A stretch of DNA of 64,000 nt from Lepidostoma basale (GCA_022606425.2 JAHDVF020000016.1:2944501-3008500), one strand, 5' to 3'; shown: positions 1 to 10,700, counted from the first letter of the stretch. Notes: generated from the sequence alone by a model not told the origin. Translations and numbers: made by a program.

Positions 1-1320
1 TTTTTAGTTAATTTATTATCATTGAGAAAATATTATAACAATCCATAGAATGCACTTCTGTGGAATACTTTTTTGCAATTGATTCATTAAATTGATGGAT
101 TGAAATCAAATACTTCATTACCTGGCAAAGCACGATTTCAGTGTCAGTTAATTTGACGTACTCGAACGTTTAGGAATAGACTCCAAATCAGCAACTAATT
201 AGTATGAAAATAGTTGTTCTGTGTTAGCTGCGTTCCCTCTTACACCGACATTGTTCCCCCGCGCACCTCTACTCTCCTTCACCCTTAGCAACTGCCAGAG
301 AAGCGGATGTGGCTACAAAATTAGGAGGAGCTAAACTTTCACGTCTGTTCTGTACCAAGTAATCGAATAAATATCATTCTATTGGTACAATATTCCTATT
401 TTTCGTACATTTAAAGATAATTACTGAGAGTATGTTAAATAATCAAAATATATAGGTCTTTAAATAGCTCCAAAATGGTCATCTCACTAATGTAATTAAT
501 GTGAGTTTCATATTTATTATATTTGATGTAATTTTTAATGTATAGGATACCCACCTTCAGCTATGCGTATAGTTGCTGAAAATCATTATTATTAATTCAA
601 ACTGAATACTAAGACATAAAAATTACTCCCCAAGTTATAAAAATAGAATATTTATATATTTTTTCTTCTGAAATTCAAAACCGGGCGACCTGAAATACTG
701 CGAGGTTATAAAAGACAAAACGCAAGGCTCATTTTAAAATACTCGTAGTATTTTAGTCGTTCAATATTATTGTTGTCTGTTGATTTAAAAAAATAAAACT
801 GACATTAATACGAATGATAACGTCAGTTTTCTAGAAGTTTTATTATAGTTGATGGGAATGACATGTTTCGCCCTTCTAAGGCATTATCAAATGTCTGTGT
901 TATCACAACATTTGACAATTATTTAACATAGACTTTTACATCATTGTTCAAGAAACAATAAATAAATAGAAAACTGAAATATTCACCGAGTGGATATTTA
1001 GGTATTATTTAAAAAATATCTGAACTGCTTTTAAAATTTGTTTGATTTCAAGAATAAATGTGAAAGTACTCTTATATGAACATTTTGAGTAGTTGTTTTT
1101 GTGAAATGAATTATTATTGATTTCTTACAGAATTGTCGTTTCAATCAAAGTTCTTCTCATTTTAATGATGTTATTTATCAGAGAACTACATTTATCTTTG
1201 GAAAAGTCGTATTAAATGACTATTTATCATATTTGCCATACACGAGTAAAAATGTTTACTCGTAAAACTCTCACAACCCCAAACAAAGTGTGTTAACTCG
1301 CACATCCGTATGTCTAATCC
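1..1320. other. Intronic or upstream AT-rich DNA, with one fold-back family A copy
   Basis: No coding exon is visible. At about 780-965 lies a copy of the dispersed fold-back family A, described separately. The remainder is AT-rich sequence with no recognised feature. Confidence 0.5.
780..965. repeat. Fold-back family A copy
   Basis: The copy contains the family hallmarks: ACGAATGATAACGTCAG, TTCTAGAAGTTTTATTATA, GGGAATGACATGTTTCGCCC, CTAAGGCATTATCAAATG, and a tail reading ATCATTGTTCAAGAAACAAT. On the minus strand the segment 860-890 forms the hammerhead-like motif discussed in the findings. At least twelve more or less complete relatives occur in the window. Confidence 0.7.
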
Positions 1321-1339
1321 ATTAATCTCCTTAACAAAT

Positions 1340-1758
1340 CAATAAACGCTTATTTGGTTCTGCGCTGGCCGAGATAAACTAATTACTAGGAGAAGAATTA
1401 AATCCGTATTTATTGATGTGTGTCTACGATGTATGTCTACCATAATGACATACGGAATCGAAGCAAAAGCAGACAATGTCAGAACCAAACATCTCTTAAG
1501 AGTAGCAGAAATAAGAACATTGCGACCTATTATGGGGAGAACTCTTAGAGATAGGATACCCAATTAAGAAACTCGCAAATCCTGCAAAATTTAAGACATA
1601 GTGAGATGGAGTAGGCAAAGAAGACGATTCTGGAGGGACTACATCGAGAGAACGGATCCAGCAATAATTCCTAATATCGTGAAGCACGAGACTCCAGAGA
1701 GCTGTCGACCACCAGGACGACCACCAAAGAGATGGAAAGAAGGCTGGTCGTCTTAATT
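1340..1758 (+). mobile_element. LINE-B (RTE-like) 3' fragment, degenerate
   Basis: The + strand, with frameshifts and stops, reads MTYGIEAKADNVRTKHLLR, AEIRTLRPIMGRTLRDRIP, then VRWSRQRRRFWRDYIERTD and RPPGRPPKRWKEGW. This is the C-terminal tail shared by many invertebrate non-LTR retrotransposons, where the reverse transcriptase is followed by a basic GRPPKRW segment. Related fragments in the window are at 43975-44290, 50455-50545, 54326-55370 and 56398-57095. The copy is 5' truncated and cannot be functional. Confidence 0.75.
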
Positions 1759-1822
1759 TGTGGTGTGACATTATTAAAGAAAATAAAAATACACTTTGAG
1801 TAATTTGTGTATATACCATTTT

Positions 1823-1945
1823 ATTTGGTAGCACCAACCGGTTTTGCTCCCGTCGGAGCTTCGTCAGAATGAGAGAGTAAAATATTTTTACTCTCTCACC
1901 CTGACGAAGCTCCGGCGGGAGCGAAACCGGTTGGTGTTACCAAAT
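1823..1945. repeat. Inverted-repeat hairpin with a hammerhead-like motif in each arm
   Basis: Two arms of about 57 bases (about 1824-1880 and 1888-1944) are near-perfect reverse complements around an AT-rich centre. Each contains the run CTGACGAAGCTCC...GGAGC(G/A)AAACCGGTTGG. It resembles a fold-back element or MITE made from two inverted copies of a small repeat. No transposase is present, and no target-site duplication is obvious. Confidence 0.8.
1897..1936 (+). ncRNA. Hammerhead-ribozyme-like motif, best-formed copy in window
   Basis: Stem I is CACC (1897-1900) with GGTG (1933-1936). The core CTGACGA is at 1901-1907, matching the hammerhead consensus CUGANGA. One unpaired A (1908) precedes a perfect 5-bp stem II, GCTCC/GGAGC, closed by GGCG. 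GAAA lies at 1923-1926 and is followed by CCGG and TT, so stem III would be the palindrome ACCGGT and the cleavage base H17 would be U. The extra nucleotide before stem II departs from the textbook core. The opposite arm on the minus strand has AAAA in place of GAAA. Such minimal motifs with tiny stem III are known from Penelope-like elements. Activity is unproven. Confidence 0.45.
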
Positions 1946-2224
1946 AATGTAGTTTCGATACAAATTACTAAAAAATGTTTTATTATTTTATTTAAAATTT
2001 AACATTATTAACATTTATCTGAATGAAAAATAAATACCATATTTTATTATTTATTCTTTAAAAGTAACATGGATTACCACTCTCTTACAACAAATATCAA
2101 GCCACGTTTGTAATTATTTTAAATCACCTATTATTGAGATAAACATTTTAAGTGAACTCAACGATTTTGAATTTATATGAATGAAAATGTCTCATTTCTT
2201 TTGTGTAGTCATTTTTTAGGGCAA

Positions 2225-3000
2225 CATGAAATGTTTGATAATGCCTAAGAAAAACGGAACATGTCAATCCCACAAAATATGATTAAACCTCAAGAAAACA
2301 GGCGTTTTAATTCGTATTAATTATGTAATATGGATTTTTATATTATTGTTCAAGAAACAATAAATCAACAATTTTTGGAACACACAAATAACTCTTATAC
2401 TTTCGATCAGTTTAGCCAACCGCACATTTTTTGTTTTGTTTTGTTACGTTAATATTCCTGATAGACGATGGCGACCACATTCAATTATTGCACAAGATGT
2501 CGTCAGTTAGGCGACTGTCATTTGTAATTTCTCACATTTTTTTGCATTTTGATTATTGTTTTAGTAGATTTCTAAATGGGGGTAAGTTAAAAAAAAGTTC
2601 CATATACATTTGTGTGTATCGTGGTGGATAGTTTATTGTTTTTATGGTGCTTCAACGTGGATAAAATATTACACGGTGTACGCTTTCATTTCCAAGTTGC
2701 GGTTCGCCCTGCACGCCATTTTTTTAAATGTGTATGAAATAGAAATTTAAAGTTTTATGTTATTACATATTTATTGATATGGTTTTATATTTTTATAATC
2801 AAATGTATTTTTTTTATCAATTTACGAGTATAGATGTTTTGTTATATTTTAGGAGTGACTTATGCCGCATTGTTAATGCCTTTTCAAATGTCACTGCGTA
2901 AAATAAAATAAAACTTCTGGAGAACGGACGTTTTGATTTATTTATTGATTGATTTTATATCATTGCTCAAGAATTAAAAAATAGATTACTTAAATTGTTT
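2225..3000. repeat. Degenerate fold-back family A pieces
   Basis: Partial family A sequence appears at 2228-2360 (GATAATGCC, AACATGTCA, AATTCGTATTAATTATGTAA, TTCAAGAAACAATAAA) and again around 2870-2985 (AAACTTCTGGAGAACGGACG, ATTGCTCAAGAATTAAAAA). Both are eroded and lack full arms. Between them and around 2360-2870 I see nothing recognisable. Confidence 0.5.
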
Positions 3001-4150
3001 TTCCATTTTGTATGACATTACTGAAGTGGCCATTTATGGCTGTGGTGCAATACGAGCTCTTTCAATAATATTTTCCATTATATTTTCGCAGACTTCAAGT
3101 ATTGTTTTATCAATTTCTTTTTAATTGTTGAATTAAGATAAACATATTTCTGTTCATCTAGTCCCAATGTATGTAATCAGGGGATCGTGGGGCCTAGTTG
3201 ATATTATCACATTCGGCAGTTTCACGCAAAATTTGTATCGCAGTACGAGCTGTGCGTGATGTAGCAGCGTACTATTGGAACCATGTGTGGATCTAATTTA
3301 GACACGATACGGTACGAAACGAAAAATATTTATTTTTGTTGTGGTCTTACGTAGAATTTAAGTTTGTCTAGTTTTCGCAACACGTGACAGCAAATATTTG
3401 TCACACTGCTGCCCTCTTTCGGAACATGCAATCTGTATACAAGTTTCATCAAAATGACCGAGGCTTGTAAGTGCCCTGATTGGACGGGAAATAGGTAGCT
3501 CCGCCTTCCGGAAATGCTCACCATCCACTTTCCAGTGGTGCTCTGATTCTACAATAATTGAAATTTCATTCATTGTTTCGGATATAAAAATACGTTGACA
3601 AGTTGCGTTTATTAAAATTATGTTTATTGTTTTTTTTAAACACAATTGTTAAACTCAGTCTTAATTATTTATTATTGAAAAAAACGTACGTTATCCAATT
3701 GTTTTATTTTATTGATTGTTGTGGTTTTTGTTTTGTAAAACTCCATTATGAATTATAATGTAAAATTGACAAAACAATCGCGTTTATATCATACATTTAA
3801 TTATATATTTGTTGAAAAAACATATTTTGCCTTGCTAGGGGATTGTGCTTTTATATATTTTACATAAATTACATAAATTACATTTAATATTATTACAGCA
3901 ATGGCAAACATATCAGTTACATACAATATATGAAAACTTTTCGAAAACGGACGTTATTAGCATCGAATACTTTATTTCAAGAATTACGTATTACTATGTA
4001 GGTAAGGGGCTCAAAGTTTGGTAGGGTCACGGTGGTGCATATTCCGCTGGAAAATATGTGCCTATAAAATGCCGTGTAACGCCACAGTTGCATTCCATCA
4101 GCAACACTACCAATAGTCCTACTCCCTAGCGTCCACGAGTGGTCTCTAAG
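3000..4150. other. Unassigned AT-rich stretch
   Basis: No coding exon is supported. Weak family A or family B similarity (CAATCGCGTTTATAT, CATATTTTGCCTTGCTAGG, GAAAACGGACGTT) is visible around 3770-3960. The remaining sequence has no feature I recognise, and the short open frames overlap without any domain signal. Confidence 0.4.
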
Positions 4151-4164
4151 GCCCCGCGAGCCCC

Positions 4165-4676
4165 GGGCAATGTGGCCACTGGCATTAACAACAGCCATAG
4201 CAGATAGGGAGAGGATGAATGGCGAGTGCCCGGCGCCACAAAACCGGACCCCCCCCGCCCCCCAGCTAAGGGAAGGTGACCCCTACAGAAAAACCCATCA
4301 GAGAAGGCAACGGGAAACCACTCTGATTATCATTCCCAGGAAATCACTATGGCGAGAAAACCCAAAGCAACGGCCCCTAGTCCCGGGCAGCCCTTCAGTG
4401 GGCAGGGGGTGCGAAGAATCTCCCGGCTCAAAATAGTGACGTGCTGCGTGGAGAAAAGTACCGCCTCCTCCGACTTATATTGGAGGGCAAGATAGAGGGA
4501 AGACGGGGAGTTGGCAGAAAACAGATGTCCTGGCTGCGCAACATTAGAGAGTGGACCGGAATGAGGACGGTGGATGATCTGTTTCGGGCAGCGCAGGACA
4601 GGGAGGTTTTCGCCGGAGTGATCGCCGACGTCGGGGGGACCTGACATGGCACAGGAAGAAGAAGAAGAAGAGTATG
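4165..4676 (+). mobile_element. LINE-C, 5' segment apparently fused to 3' end, with (GAA)n tail
   Basis: From 4441 the + strand reads LRGEKYRLLRLILEGKIEG, RRGVGRKQMSWLRNIREWTG and LFRAAQDREVFAGVIADV, the standard C-terminus of an invertebrate LINE, and it ends in (GAA)5. Upstream, 4165-4435 reads MARKPKATAPSPGQPFSGQG and VRRISRLKI, which I associate with the 5' part of such elements just before the endonuclease. If so, the endonuclease and reverse transcriptase are deleted and the two ends are joined near 4436-4441. The 5' identity rests on memory of the family. A second 3' fragment of the family is at 42040-42310. Confidence 0.6.
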
Positions 4677-4689
4677 TCAAATTTAAAAT

Positions 4690-5732
4690 GTAAAATAGTA
4701 AATTTTAAATTAAGACTATAATGAAAAGATGAAATATATTTGACATATATTATATCTTTGAATATTTCACGTATGTTAAGTCTCTCAATAAGTTATGATC
4801 TTGCTATAAGAGTTTGTCCGGAAGTTTGAAATGTATTTATATGTTACTTGATATTTTTAAAGATGATAGTTATTACTCTATTACAAACCGCAAAATGGCA
4901 TATTTCAATAAATGAGAGTTCAGAAGCTACACTGGTTAGATGATCCCTGGGTTATAAGCATATACGAGTGGGCGATGTTATTTCCGAATCTACTTGGTCA
5001 TATTTTAATGAACGATTTGATTATTTCACGATCTCCCCGCGATTAACTCAATCGCTGGCAACAAAGGAATTTCATTATCTCTTTTCGCATACGAACGAAG
5101 CGACCGCCCCGTGGCTGGCGGCATACAAGGAAACTTTCCGCCGCACGTAAAACCAATCCCAATGGAGCTGTTTGCTCGCCTCTCCGGGCCAGAGCACCGA
5201 ATAAATTCTAGCACCGTTTGATTTTAAGCCCCGAAACTTTACGCTCGTGAGAGCTTTTTGTGCTCCACGAGAATGACACGCGGTCGTTTGAAATGTAATT
5301 AACGAAAAACGGCCTTCAAAATCTAATATTAATAAAGATTGTAGCGATGCGTGTAATATTTTCTGTTACATGCTTCATTCTGAGTGATAAGTTTCGTCGT
5401 TCGGATTGAATATACGTAGGATTAATGAAACTACCATAAAGCGCTGTTGGTATTGCGAGTTCATATTTACATTTGTACGTGACTATGCATAGAATTAACT
5501 TTATATAATAATTCAAGGTGACTTGTGTTCAATACTCTTTACATTGGAGTCCATGTTTATTTAGATGGTGATAATTTAAAATAGATACACGATTTATTGA
5601 TTCATGATTTAAAATAGTTTTTATAATCCATGTAACCCAGCTCCTGCGACATATTATTGCTTATTTCCAGGAATCTCTCACTTGTGATTTCAGGTGTGTT
5701 ACTAGAAATCTAATGTGAATATTTTGTTGCAG
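4690..5732. other. Intron sequence upstream of the first visible exon
   Basis: AT-rich non-coding DNA ending in the splice acceptor at 5731-5732. A slightly GC-richer patch (about 5085-5260) shows no coding signal. No mobile element was recognised here. Confidence 0.45.
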
Positions 5733-5906
5733 CCATCCTGAATTCGCTGTGCAAGGAGTTCCTGTCCGTGAACGTGTCCGCCATCCTATACCTGATGAAC
5801 TACGAGTCGTACGGCCGCTCCACCGCCTCGGCGCAGTACTTCCTGCAGCTGGCGGGGTACCTCGGCATCCCCGTCATAGCTTGGAACGCAGACAACTCGG
5901 GACTCG
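5733..5906 (+). CDS. Nmdar2: NMDA receptor subunit 2, amino-terminal domain exon (first in window)
   Basis: This exon encodes about 58 residues of the extracellular amino-terminal (periplasmic-binding-protein-like) domain of an insect GluN2-type glutamate receptor, a glutamate-gated cation channel subunit of the neuronal plasma membrane. The translation includes [28 protein letters not shown] and [16 protein letters not shown], the last being strongly characteristic of insect Nmdar2. The acceptor is TTTTGTTGCAG just before 5733 and the donor is GTGAGT from 5907. The exon enters with two bases of a split codon and leaves with one, so both flanking introns are phase 1. Its third codon positions are rich in G and C, unlike the AT-rich introns. 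The upstream coding part, with start codon and signal peptide, is outside the window. Family assignment is from recognised sequence similarity; no search was run. Confidence 0.93.
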
Positions 5907-5984
5907 GTGAGTTCTCTGCACTGTCACATTCACGTGACAAATATTATATGTACAGTTACTTTTTAATTACTTGAACAGCTGATG

Positions 5985-6290
5985 TCGTCCACTGTTGCCT
6001 CCAAATTAACGTATCTTGTGCCTTCTGCATCTAGTCACAAGCGATATTTCTTACCTCATCAGACCATCGCGTGGGGCGTCTTCTTCTAATTCTTCTACCT
6101 TCAAGAGGTCTTGACTCCGCTATTCTTCTGGTCCATTTTTGGTATAATATTATAGTTTGGTAACATGTCCCGAATTTGAGCTTAGCCACCCTTTCGACGT
6201 CATCCCTTACTTCCTCACTTCCACGTATTTCAGTATTTCTTATTCCATCTGAGAGCCATGTTTCCCTTGTGCAATACGGAGTCTCCTTAC
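5985..6290 (-). mobile_element. LINE-D 3' fragment, degenerate
   Basis: On the minus strand the sequence reads, with stops and shifts, TPYCTRETWLSDGIRNTEI, DDVERVAKLKFG, RRIAESRPLEGRR and RRRPTRWSDEVRNIA. This is the C-terminal part of a LINE of the type ending KWxWAGH...GRPPTRWTDD. It sits less than 100 bases downstream of the first exon's donor, in the opposite orientation to the receptor gene. A second copy of the type is at 18115-18480. Confidence 0.65.
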
Positions 6291-6799
6291 GATCGACATG
6301 GTTAGGATTAGAATTTCTATTTTATATGACAGTACTGGAAATACGCGTTCGTCTTATAATACATACGTTTCAGGCTTTGGGGAATGTTGCTATCGAAGAA
6401 CTTCTTAAGATTGCATATGCTGTCCACCTAAGACCGATTTTTCTTCAAAGAGAATACAATATGCAAAATATTTATTTTAACTAAATGTTTATTTTTAGCA
6501 AAAATGTTTAATTTCAAAATAATGATTATTTTTTACAAAATGTTTATTTTTAACAAAATGTTTATTCTGAACCAAAATGTTCATTTTAACTAATATGTTT
6601 ATCAACTAGTTCATAAAATGGAACTACAGCGCCCTTGGGATGATTAATTCATAAAAATGGCGCTCTATAAATCCTTCAATTTATTATTATTATATTATGC
6701 TACTTTTCTGTTTGATAATTGTAAGAAAGCATATATAAAAACCAATGGTCCTTGATTTTTTGTAATAAAATTTCGCGTACACAATTAAAAATTCATGTG

Positions 6800-7395
6800 A
6801 ATTAATAAGGCATCTTTAAAAAATTTCCATATCACTAAATTCTAGATTGGTCTCTTTTGATGTGTGTAAACTGTTTCCAAATGTCCCGACTGATGAAACA
6901 TTACCATTAGTACAAAATATCCTTAAAAATCGTAATATACCCAATAATGTTATTGTTGAATTCATGTCCTTGCTAAAAATTTGTGTTGATCAAAACTATT
7001 TCACTTTTAATGAAAAAATTCAGGTTTGGCCATGGGCTCCTCTCTACTCGTATATCCCATTTTAGTGGTATTTTCATGAAGAAGTTTTATTTACAAAATG
7101 TTATTGAATTTCTAATGTTTTTAAATATTTCCGATATGAAGTTGCCAATTTGTTGCATATGGATATGCACAGATCGCCAACCAAATATATTTATTATTTT
7201 TTAAATTCTCTTCATAAAAACATAAAATTTACTACCTAATTGGCCACAAACAAATGCCTTAACTTTTCAAACCTTTCAAGGAACAACTTTAGATTTTAAC
7301 ATCTTTCGAAAGTCATCATATACCGATTCAACCATAAGCTGGCTGGATTCCACTCCATGATTTACATGTTGTTATAAATCCCTTTAACCTCTCGA
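6800..7395 (+). mobile_element. Penelope-like element reverse transcriptase remnant
   Basis: The + strand reads VSFDVCKLFPNVPTDETLP, IPNNVIVEFMSLLKICVDQ and NYFTFNEKIQ, then after a frameshift GLAMGSSLSPILSGIFMK. This is a Penelope-type reverse transcriptase, whose hallmark is SFDVxSLFxNVPxxET followed by GLAMGSPLSP. Further on come LDFNIFRKSSYTDSTIS and HSMIYMLL, matching the region after the palm. Frameshifts, stops and the loss of the catalytic YxDD region show it is a dead fragment. Penelope-like elements are known to carry hammerhead ribozymes, which bears on the hammerhead-like repeats in this window. Confidence 0.75.
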
Positions 7396-7590
7396 AATAG
7401 ATACCATTATCTACCATTAGCTATCGATTATCGATGATCGATAACTTAATAAATAAATAAATAAAACATTTACTTTTCCGCAAATTTTTTTATTCTCCAA
7501 TAGTTTTAACTGAATACCAATGAAGGGGATTTTTATTTTCGGATGGAGTTTCCATTAAAATCAGAAATCTTCTGCCCAAAGGTATAAAGC

Positions 7591-7745
7591 CTGAATTCCA
7601 CACCCAAACATAGGTTGACGAAACAGCTGTCGTGAAAAATAAAAATAAAATTGTGATACATACGAGTATAAACAGAGTTTTACAATTGAACAGTTTATAA
7701 TGTTGAAGTATCATAGTGTTATGGCCAAAACAATGGACTCTATGG
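7591..7745 (+). repeat. Hammerhead-like repeat, family H1, degenerate core
   Basis: The run GGTTGACGAAACAGCTGTCG (7613-7632) matches the GAAA, CAGCTG and TC portion of the hammerhead-like motif found at 50.3-50.8 and 56.3 kb, but the CTGATGA core is eroded to CTGAATT. Downstream sequence (AAATTGTGATACATA, TTTATAATGTTGAAGTATCA, ATGGCCAAAACAATGG) matches the repeat on the minus strand at 56185-56312, so the two are copies of one dispersed family. Confidence 0.6.
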
Positions 7746-7759
7746 TAAATTATTACAAT

Positions 7760-9470
7760 ATACAAGACAAGCCTTGTGACAGCTCTGTTTTACATCGCAA
7801 GTAACCGTTTGGCCGGAAAAGGCCGGTCTAATGAGTAATTCAATACTGATATCTAGTAATAGCTAACGCGCGACCTTAGGTTAGGAGAAAGGGTTCCTTG
7901 TAATTGTTTCAAACCTAAATATCTAGTAAAAGCATGTATTAACAAGGTACATGATTATGTTTATAGTATCATGGAATCCCGGGCTGGAGGTGGAGCGTCT
8001 CATCTGCCACCGTCGATGGAAATATACGCTGAAGGAATTCAGAAAATCAGGTCGCTATGTGGTTGGGATCGACGCCACATCATAGCGCCACTTTCACTAA
8101 CGACGCACCATTCCCCCCGTAGGGTGTGTTTTCTGTAAATTTCACGCTAAATCTATACATGTGAGATAACATATTAAGATAATACGAGTATTTAACGTGA
8201 TTCGAAATGTTTTGTTTTGAAACAAGCAATTTCAATTGGGCATTTCAGTAGATAGATTAATAACATCCATTATATTTTAACAGATTTCTAAATGCACTTT
8301 TAAAGCTTAACATCAAGTACAATATTTTATTTTAGCTCGACAACGAATATATATATATATATATATTTTACATTTTGTCTAAAAGTAATACTTACAGTTT
8401 TTATAAAACTGAACATAGTTTTATTTTGTTATTCCGACGAATCTCGGATGGAGGCAATAGCAGCTTTACGACATCCTCGATCTCATAATTCATAATTTGA
8501 AAAAAAACTCAATGAGTATTTAATAACATTTATTATATGTTTCACGAATAATTTATGCCTTGCGTGCCTTTATGTGATAATCTTTTTAGCCATTTCATCT
8601 TATAACCAACATAATTTTTTGTGTGTTTTAAGAAACCGTTTTTTCTTCTACTCGTATATTTGGTGTTTTCTAGAAAACTATGTTTAATTTTTCTGAAAAG
8701 TATTAGGATTTAAATGATAATTTTGTAGAAGAATACATTTCACACACTACACATTGCTAATTTAATATGAATATGTATTTTTTACAATTTCTGTGTTTGA
8801 CTATCAATCAACTTTAACTCGTTAAATTTTTATAATTGTTTACTCTTTTTAATATTTTTAAATGGCAACAATTATTAATTGAGAGTAGCTCGTAGTACCA
8901 TAATATTATTTTACGAGTGTTAAAAAAAACCGGTTCAACGATTTTTGATGTAAGATAAAAATTTGGTAAATACTATTTTTATAACTTAAAAAACCGTATA
9001 ATTTTTCTGTGGAAAAAAAAATAATGGTAATTGGGCAGTAATAATAATGCAAAGTAAATGTGTTGAGTGTCGTAGACCATATTATAAACGCACCCCAAGG
9101 AGGGGCGGGAGGAGCCTGTCCCTTAATGGCCCCTCCCAAACTATTAAATTGTCGTCCCGCTACTCATCACGTGCGGAGGTAATCCTGACTTATTGATATT
9201 ATACCGAGGCTAGACGTGATTACTTTAATGGCACTGATTAATATTATGTCGTACGAGACGACAGACGCGAGACGTGAGCCTCGGGCGACAACGACTTGGG
9301 TGGGGACTACTCTACTCTCTACTGCGCCGCATCATCCCATTCTATTCATATTAAATCTTGTTCTTATTAGAGGTCTGATGACCTGATGTTGATTGCATCT
9401 CCGTTTTCCTGGGACGTGGTCGGGAACCTTCGTGTCGTTTCTTGAGCAATGAGGTAAAACTCCAAATTAA
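7760..9470. other. Unassigned AT-rich intron stretch
   Basis: No exon or recognised element. A short (AT)n microsatellite is at about 8348-8368. A GC-richer segment at 7975-8120 shows no protein similarity I recognise. A pyrimidine/purine-rich segment near 9080-9140 is also unexplained. Confidence 0.4.
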
Positions 9471-9590
9471 ATAATTCGAATGAAAACGTCCGTTTTATAG
9501 AAATATTATTTTATTTCCTGAAAATGTCATATTTCACCTTGCTAAGGCATTTAAAAATGCCTTAAATTTTTGGAATTTATAAAAGAATAA

Positions 9591-10113
9591 CAAACACGAT
9601 TTTTAAGTGGTTTTACTAAGATTTAATTTATGTAAAATTTATTTATTGTGACAAATTTGATTCGCCTTGCGAGATCATTCTCAAACTGAACCTAATCGCC
9701 GAACAGTATGTCCTTATATAGATTTTAGAAAACTAAAGGTTGGGGGTAAATTATATAATGCAAATTTTTGGGTTTTTTAAAAGAACAATTTTATAATTAT
9801 GAATTATACATGAAAAAATTCTTAGAAATTCATGTAAATTTAAATGTTACTGTTTATCATTATATATGTAATTTCAGAAATTCCTAGAAATTTAGATGTA
9901 AATTTAGTTACCACTCATCATTAGTTCTAAGAAAAACAGTAAAATTGTTTTATTTAAAACCCAAAAGTTTTCAAAAAATCAATAAAAGGATACACTGTTT
10001 GGCAATTAGGTTCAGTTTAAGAATGCCCTCGCAAGGCGAAACAAAATTGTCACTATTTATATAATCATTATAAATTAAATCCAAGTTAAACAACTTAGCA
10101 ATCGTGTTTACTA
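9591..10113. repeat. Fold-back family B, long inverted-repeat element
   Basis: The two ends are imperfect reverse complements of about 130 bases. The left arm includes CACGATTTTTAAGTGGTTTTAC, then AATTTGATTCGCCTTGCGAG and AAACTGAACCTAATCGCC. The right arm includes GGCAATTAGGTTCAGTTT, CTCGCAAGGCGAAACAAA and AACTTAGCAATCGTG. A second, shorter copy lies at 31870-32335. Both arms contain a hammerhead-like fold with a changed core. A family A fragment lies just upstream (about 9470-9565). Confidence 0.7.
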
Positions 10114-10116
10114 CTC

Positions 10117-10537
10117 GTAACTAACTAACTAACTAACTAACTAACCATCACGCCGTCTCCCCGAAAGGGTAGGCAGGAAGAATGAACTGTCACACTTTCA
10201 CCGATGCGTCACTCCATCCTTCTCTTTTCGCCCCGTGGGAGACGCGGTGTGATGGGTTGCGAACCTCATCGCCACCAATAGGCATCTCCCGCTCATACTT
10301 CGATCGTCCAACATCCACAAAATAAATCTAAAACAAATAACATAAAATACAATGATATAAAATAACAAAATAAAAACAATTTAACACAAAATATTCTTTT
10401 TAGATGGTGCACATGATGTCTATTTAATTTATGTTCCACGTATCCACCGTTTTTTTTAATTTAGTACATAATGTAATAACACATAATGTTTTTTTCGATG
10501 TTGCACATGTTGACATGGACGATCCGGACTTTTGTGT
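10117..10537 (-). mobile_element. Short non-autonomous LINE-A derivative (5' end joined to 3' end), 5' truncated
   Basis: Read on the minus strand, this copy has the LINE-A leader, the segment ATGCCTATTGGTGGCGATGA...GATGCGTCGGT, and then directly the LINE-A 3' end GAAAGTGTGACAGTTC...GACGGCGTGATGG and a (TTAG)n tail. Almost the whole ORF of LINE-A is missing between them. The junction is the same as in three other copies in the window (see findings). Confidence 0.85.
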
Positions 10538-10614
10538 TTACTATTTTTAATTAATGATAGAGATTTACAAAACTAATACTTCAATCATCAATAATAAATT
10601 AATATTTAGGCTTA

Positions 10615-10700
10615 GCTAGGTGAAACATGTCATTTCCATAAAATGTATTGTAATAAAACTTCTAGAAAACAAACGTTTTTATTCGTATTTATGATTGAGA
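10615..10700. repeat. Fold-back family A piece
   Basis: Contains GGTGAAACATGTCATTTCC and AAAACTTCTAGAAAACAAAC, parts of family A. It is truncated on both sides. Confidence 0.5.

Noticed and set aside
8348..8368. (AT)n run
   Set aside because: A simple microsatellite of about 20 bases; nothing further can be inferred.
10117..10146. Regular TAAC repeats resembling a CRISPR or telomere-like array
   Set aside because: It is the TTAG microsatellite tail of a LINE-A derivative, repeated at the end of most LINE-A copies; not the TTAGG telomere repeat and no spacers.
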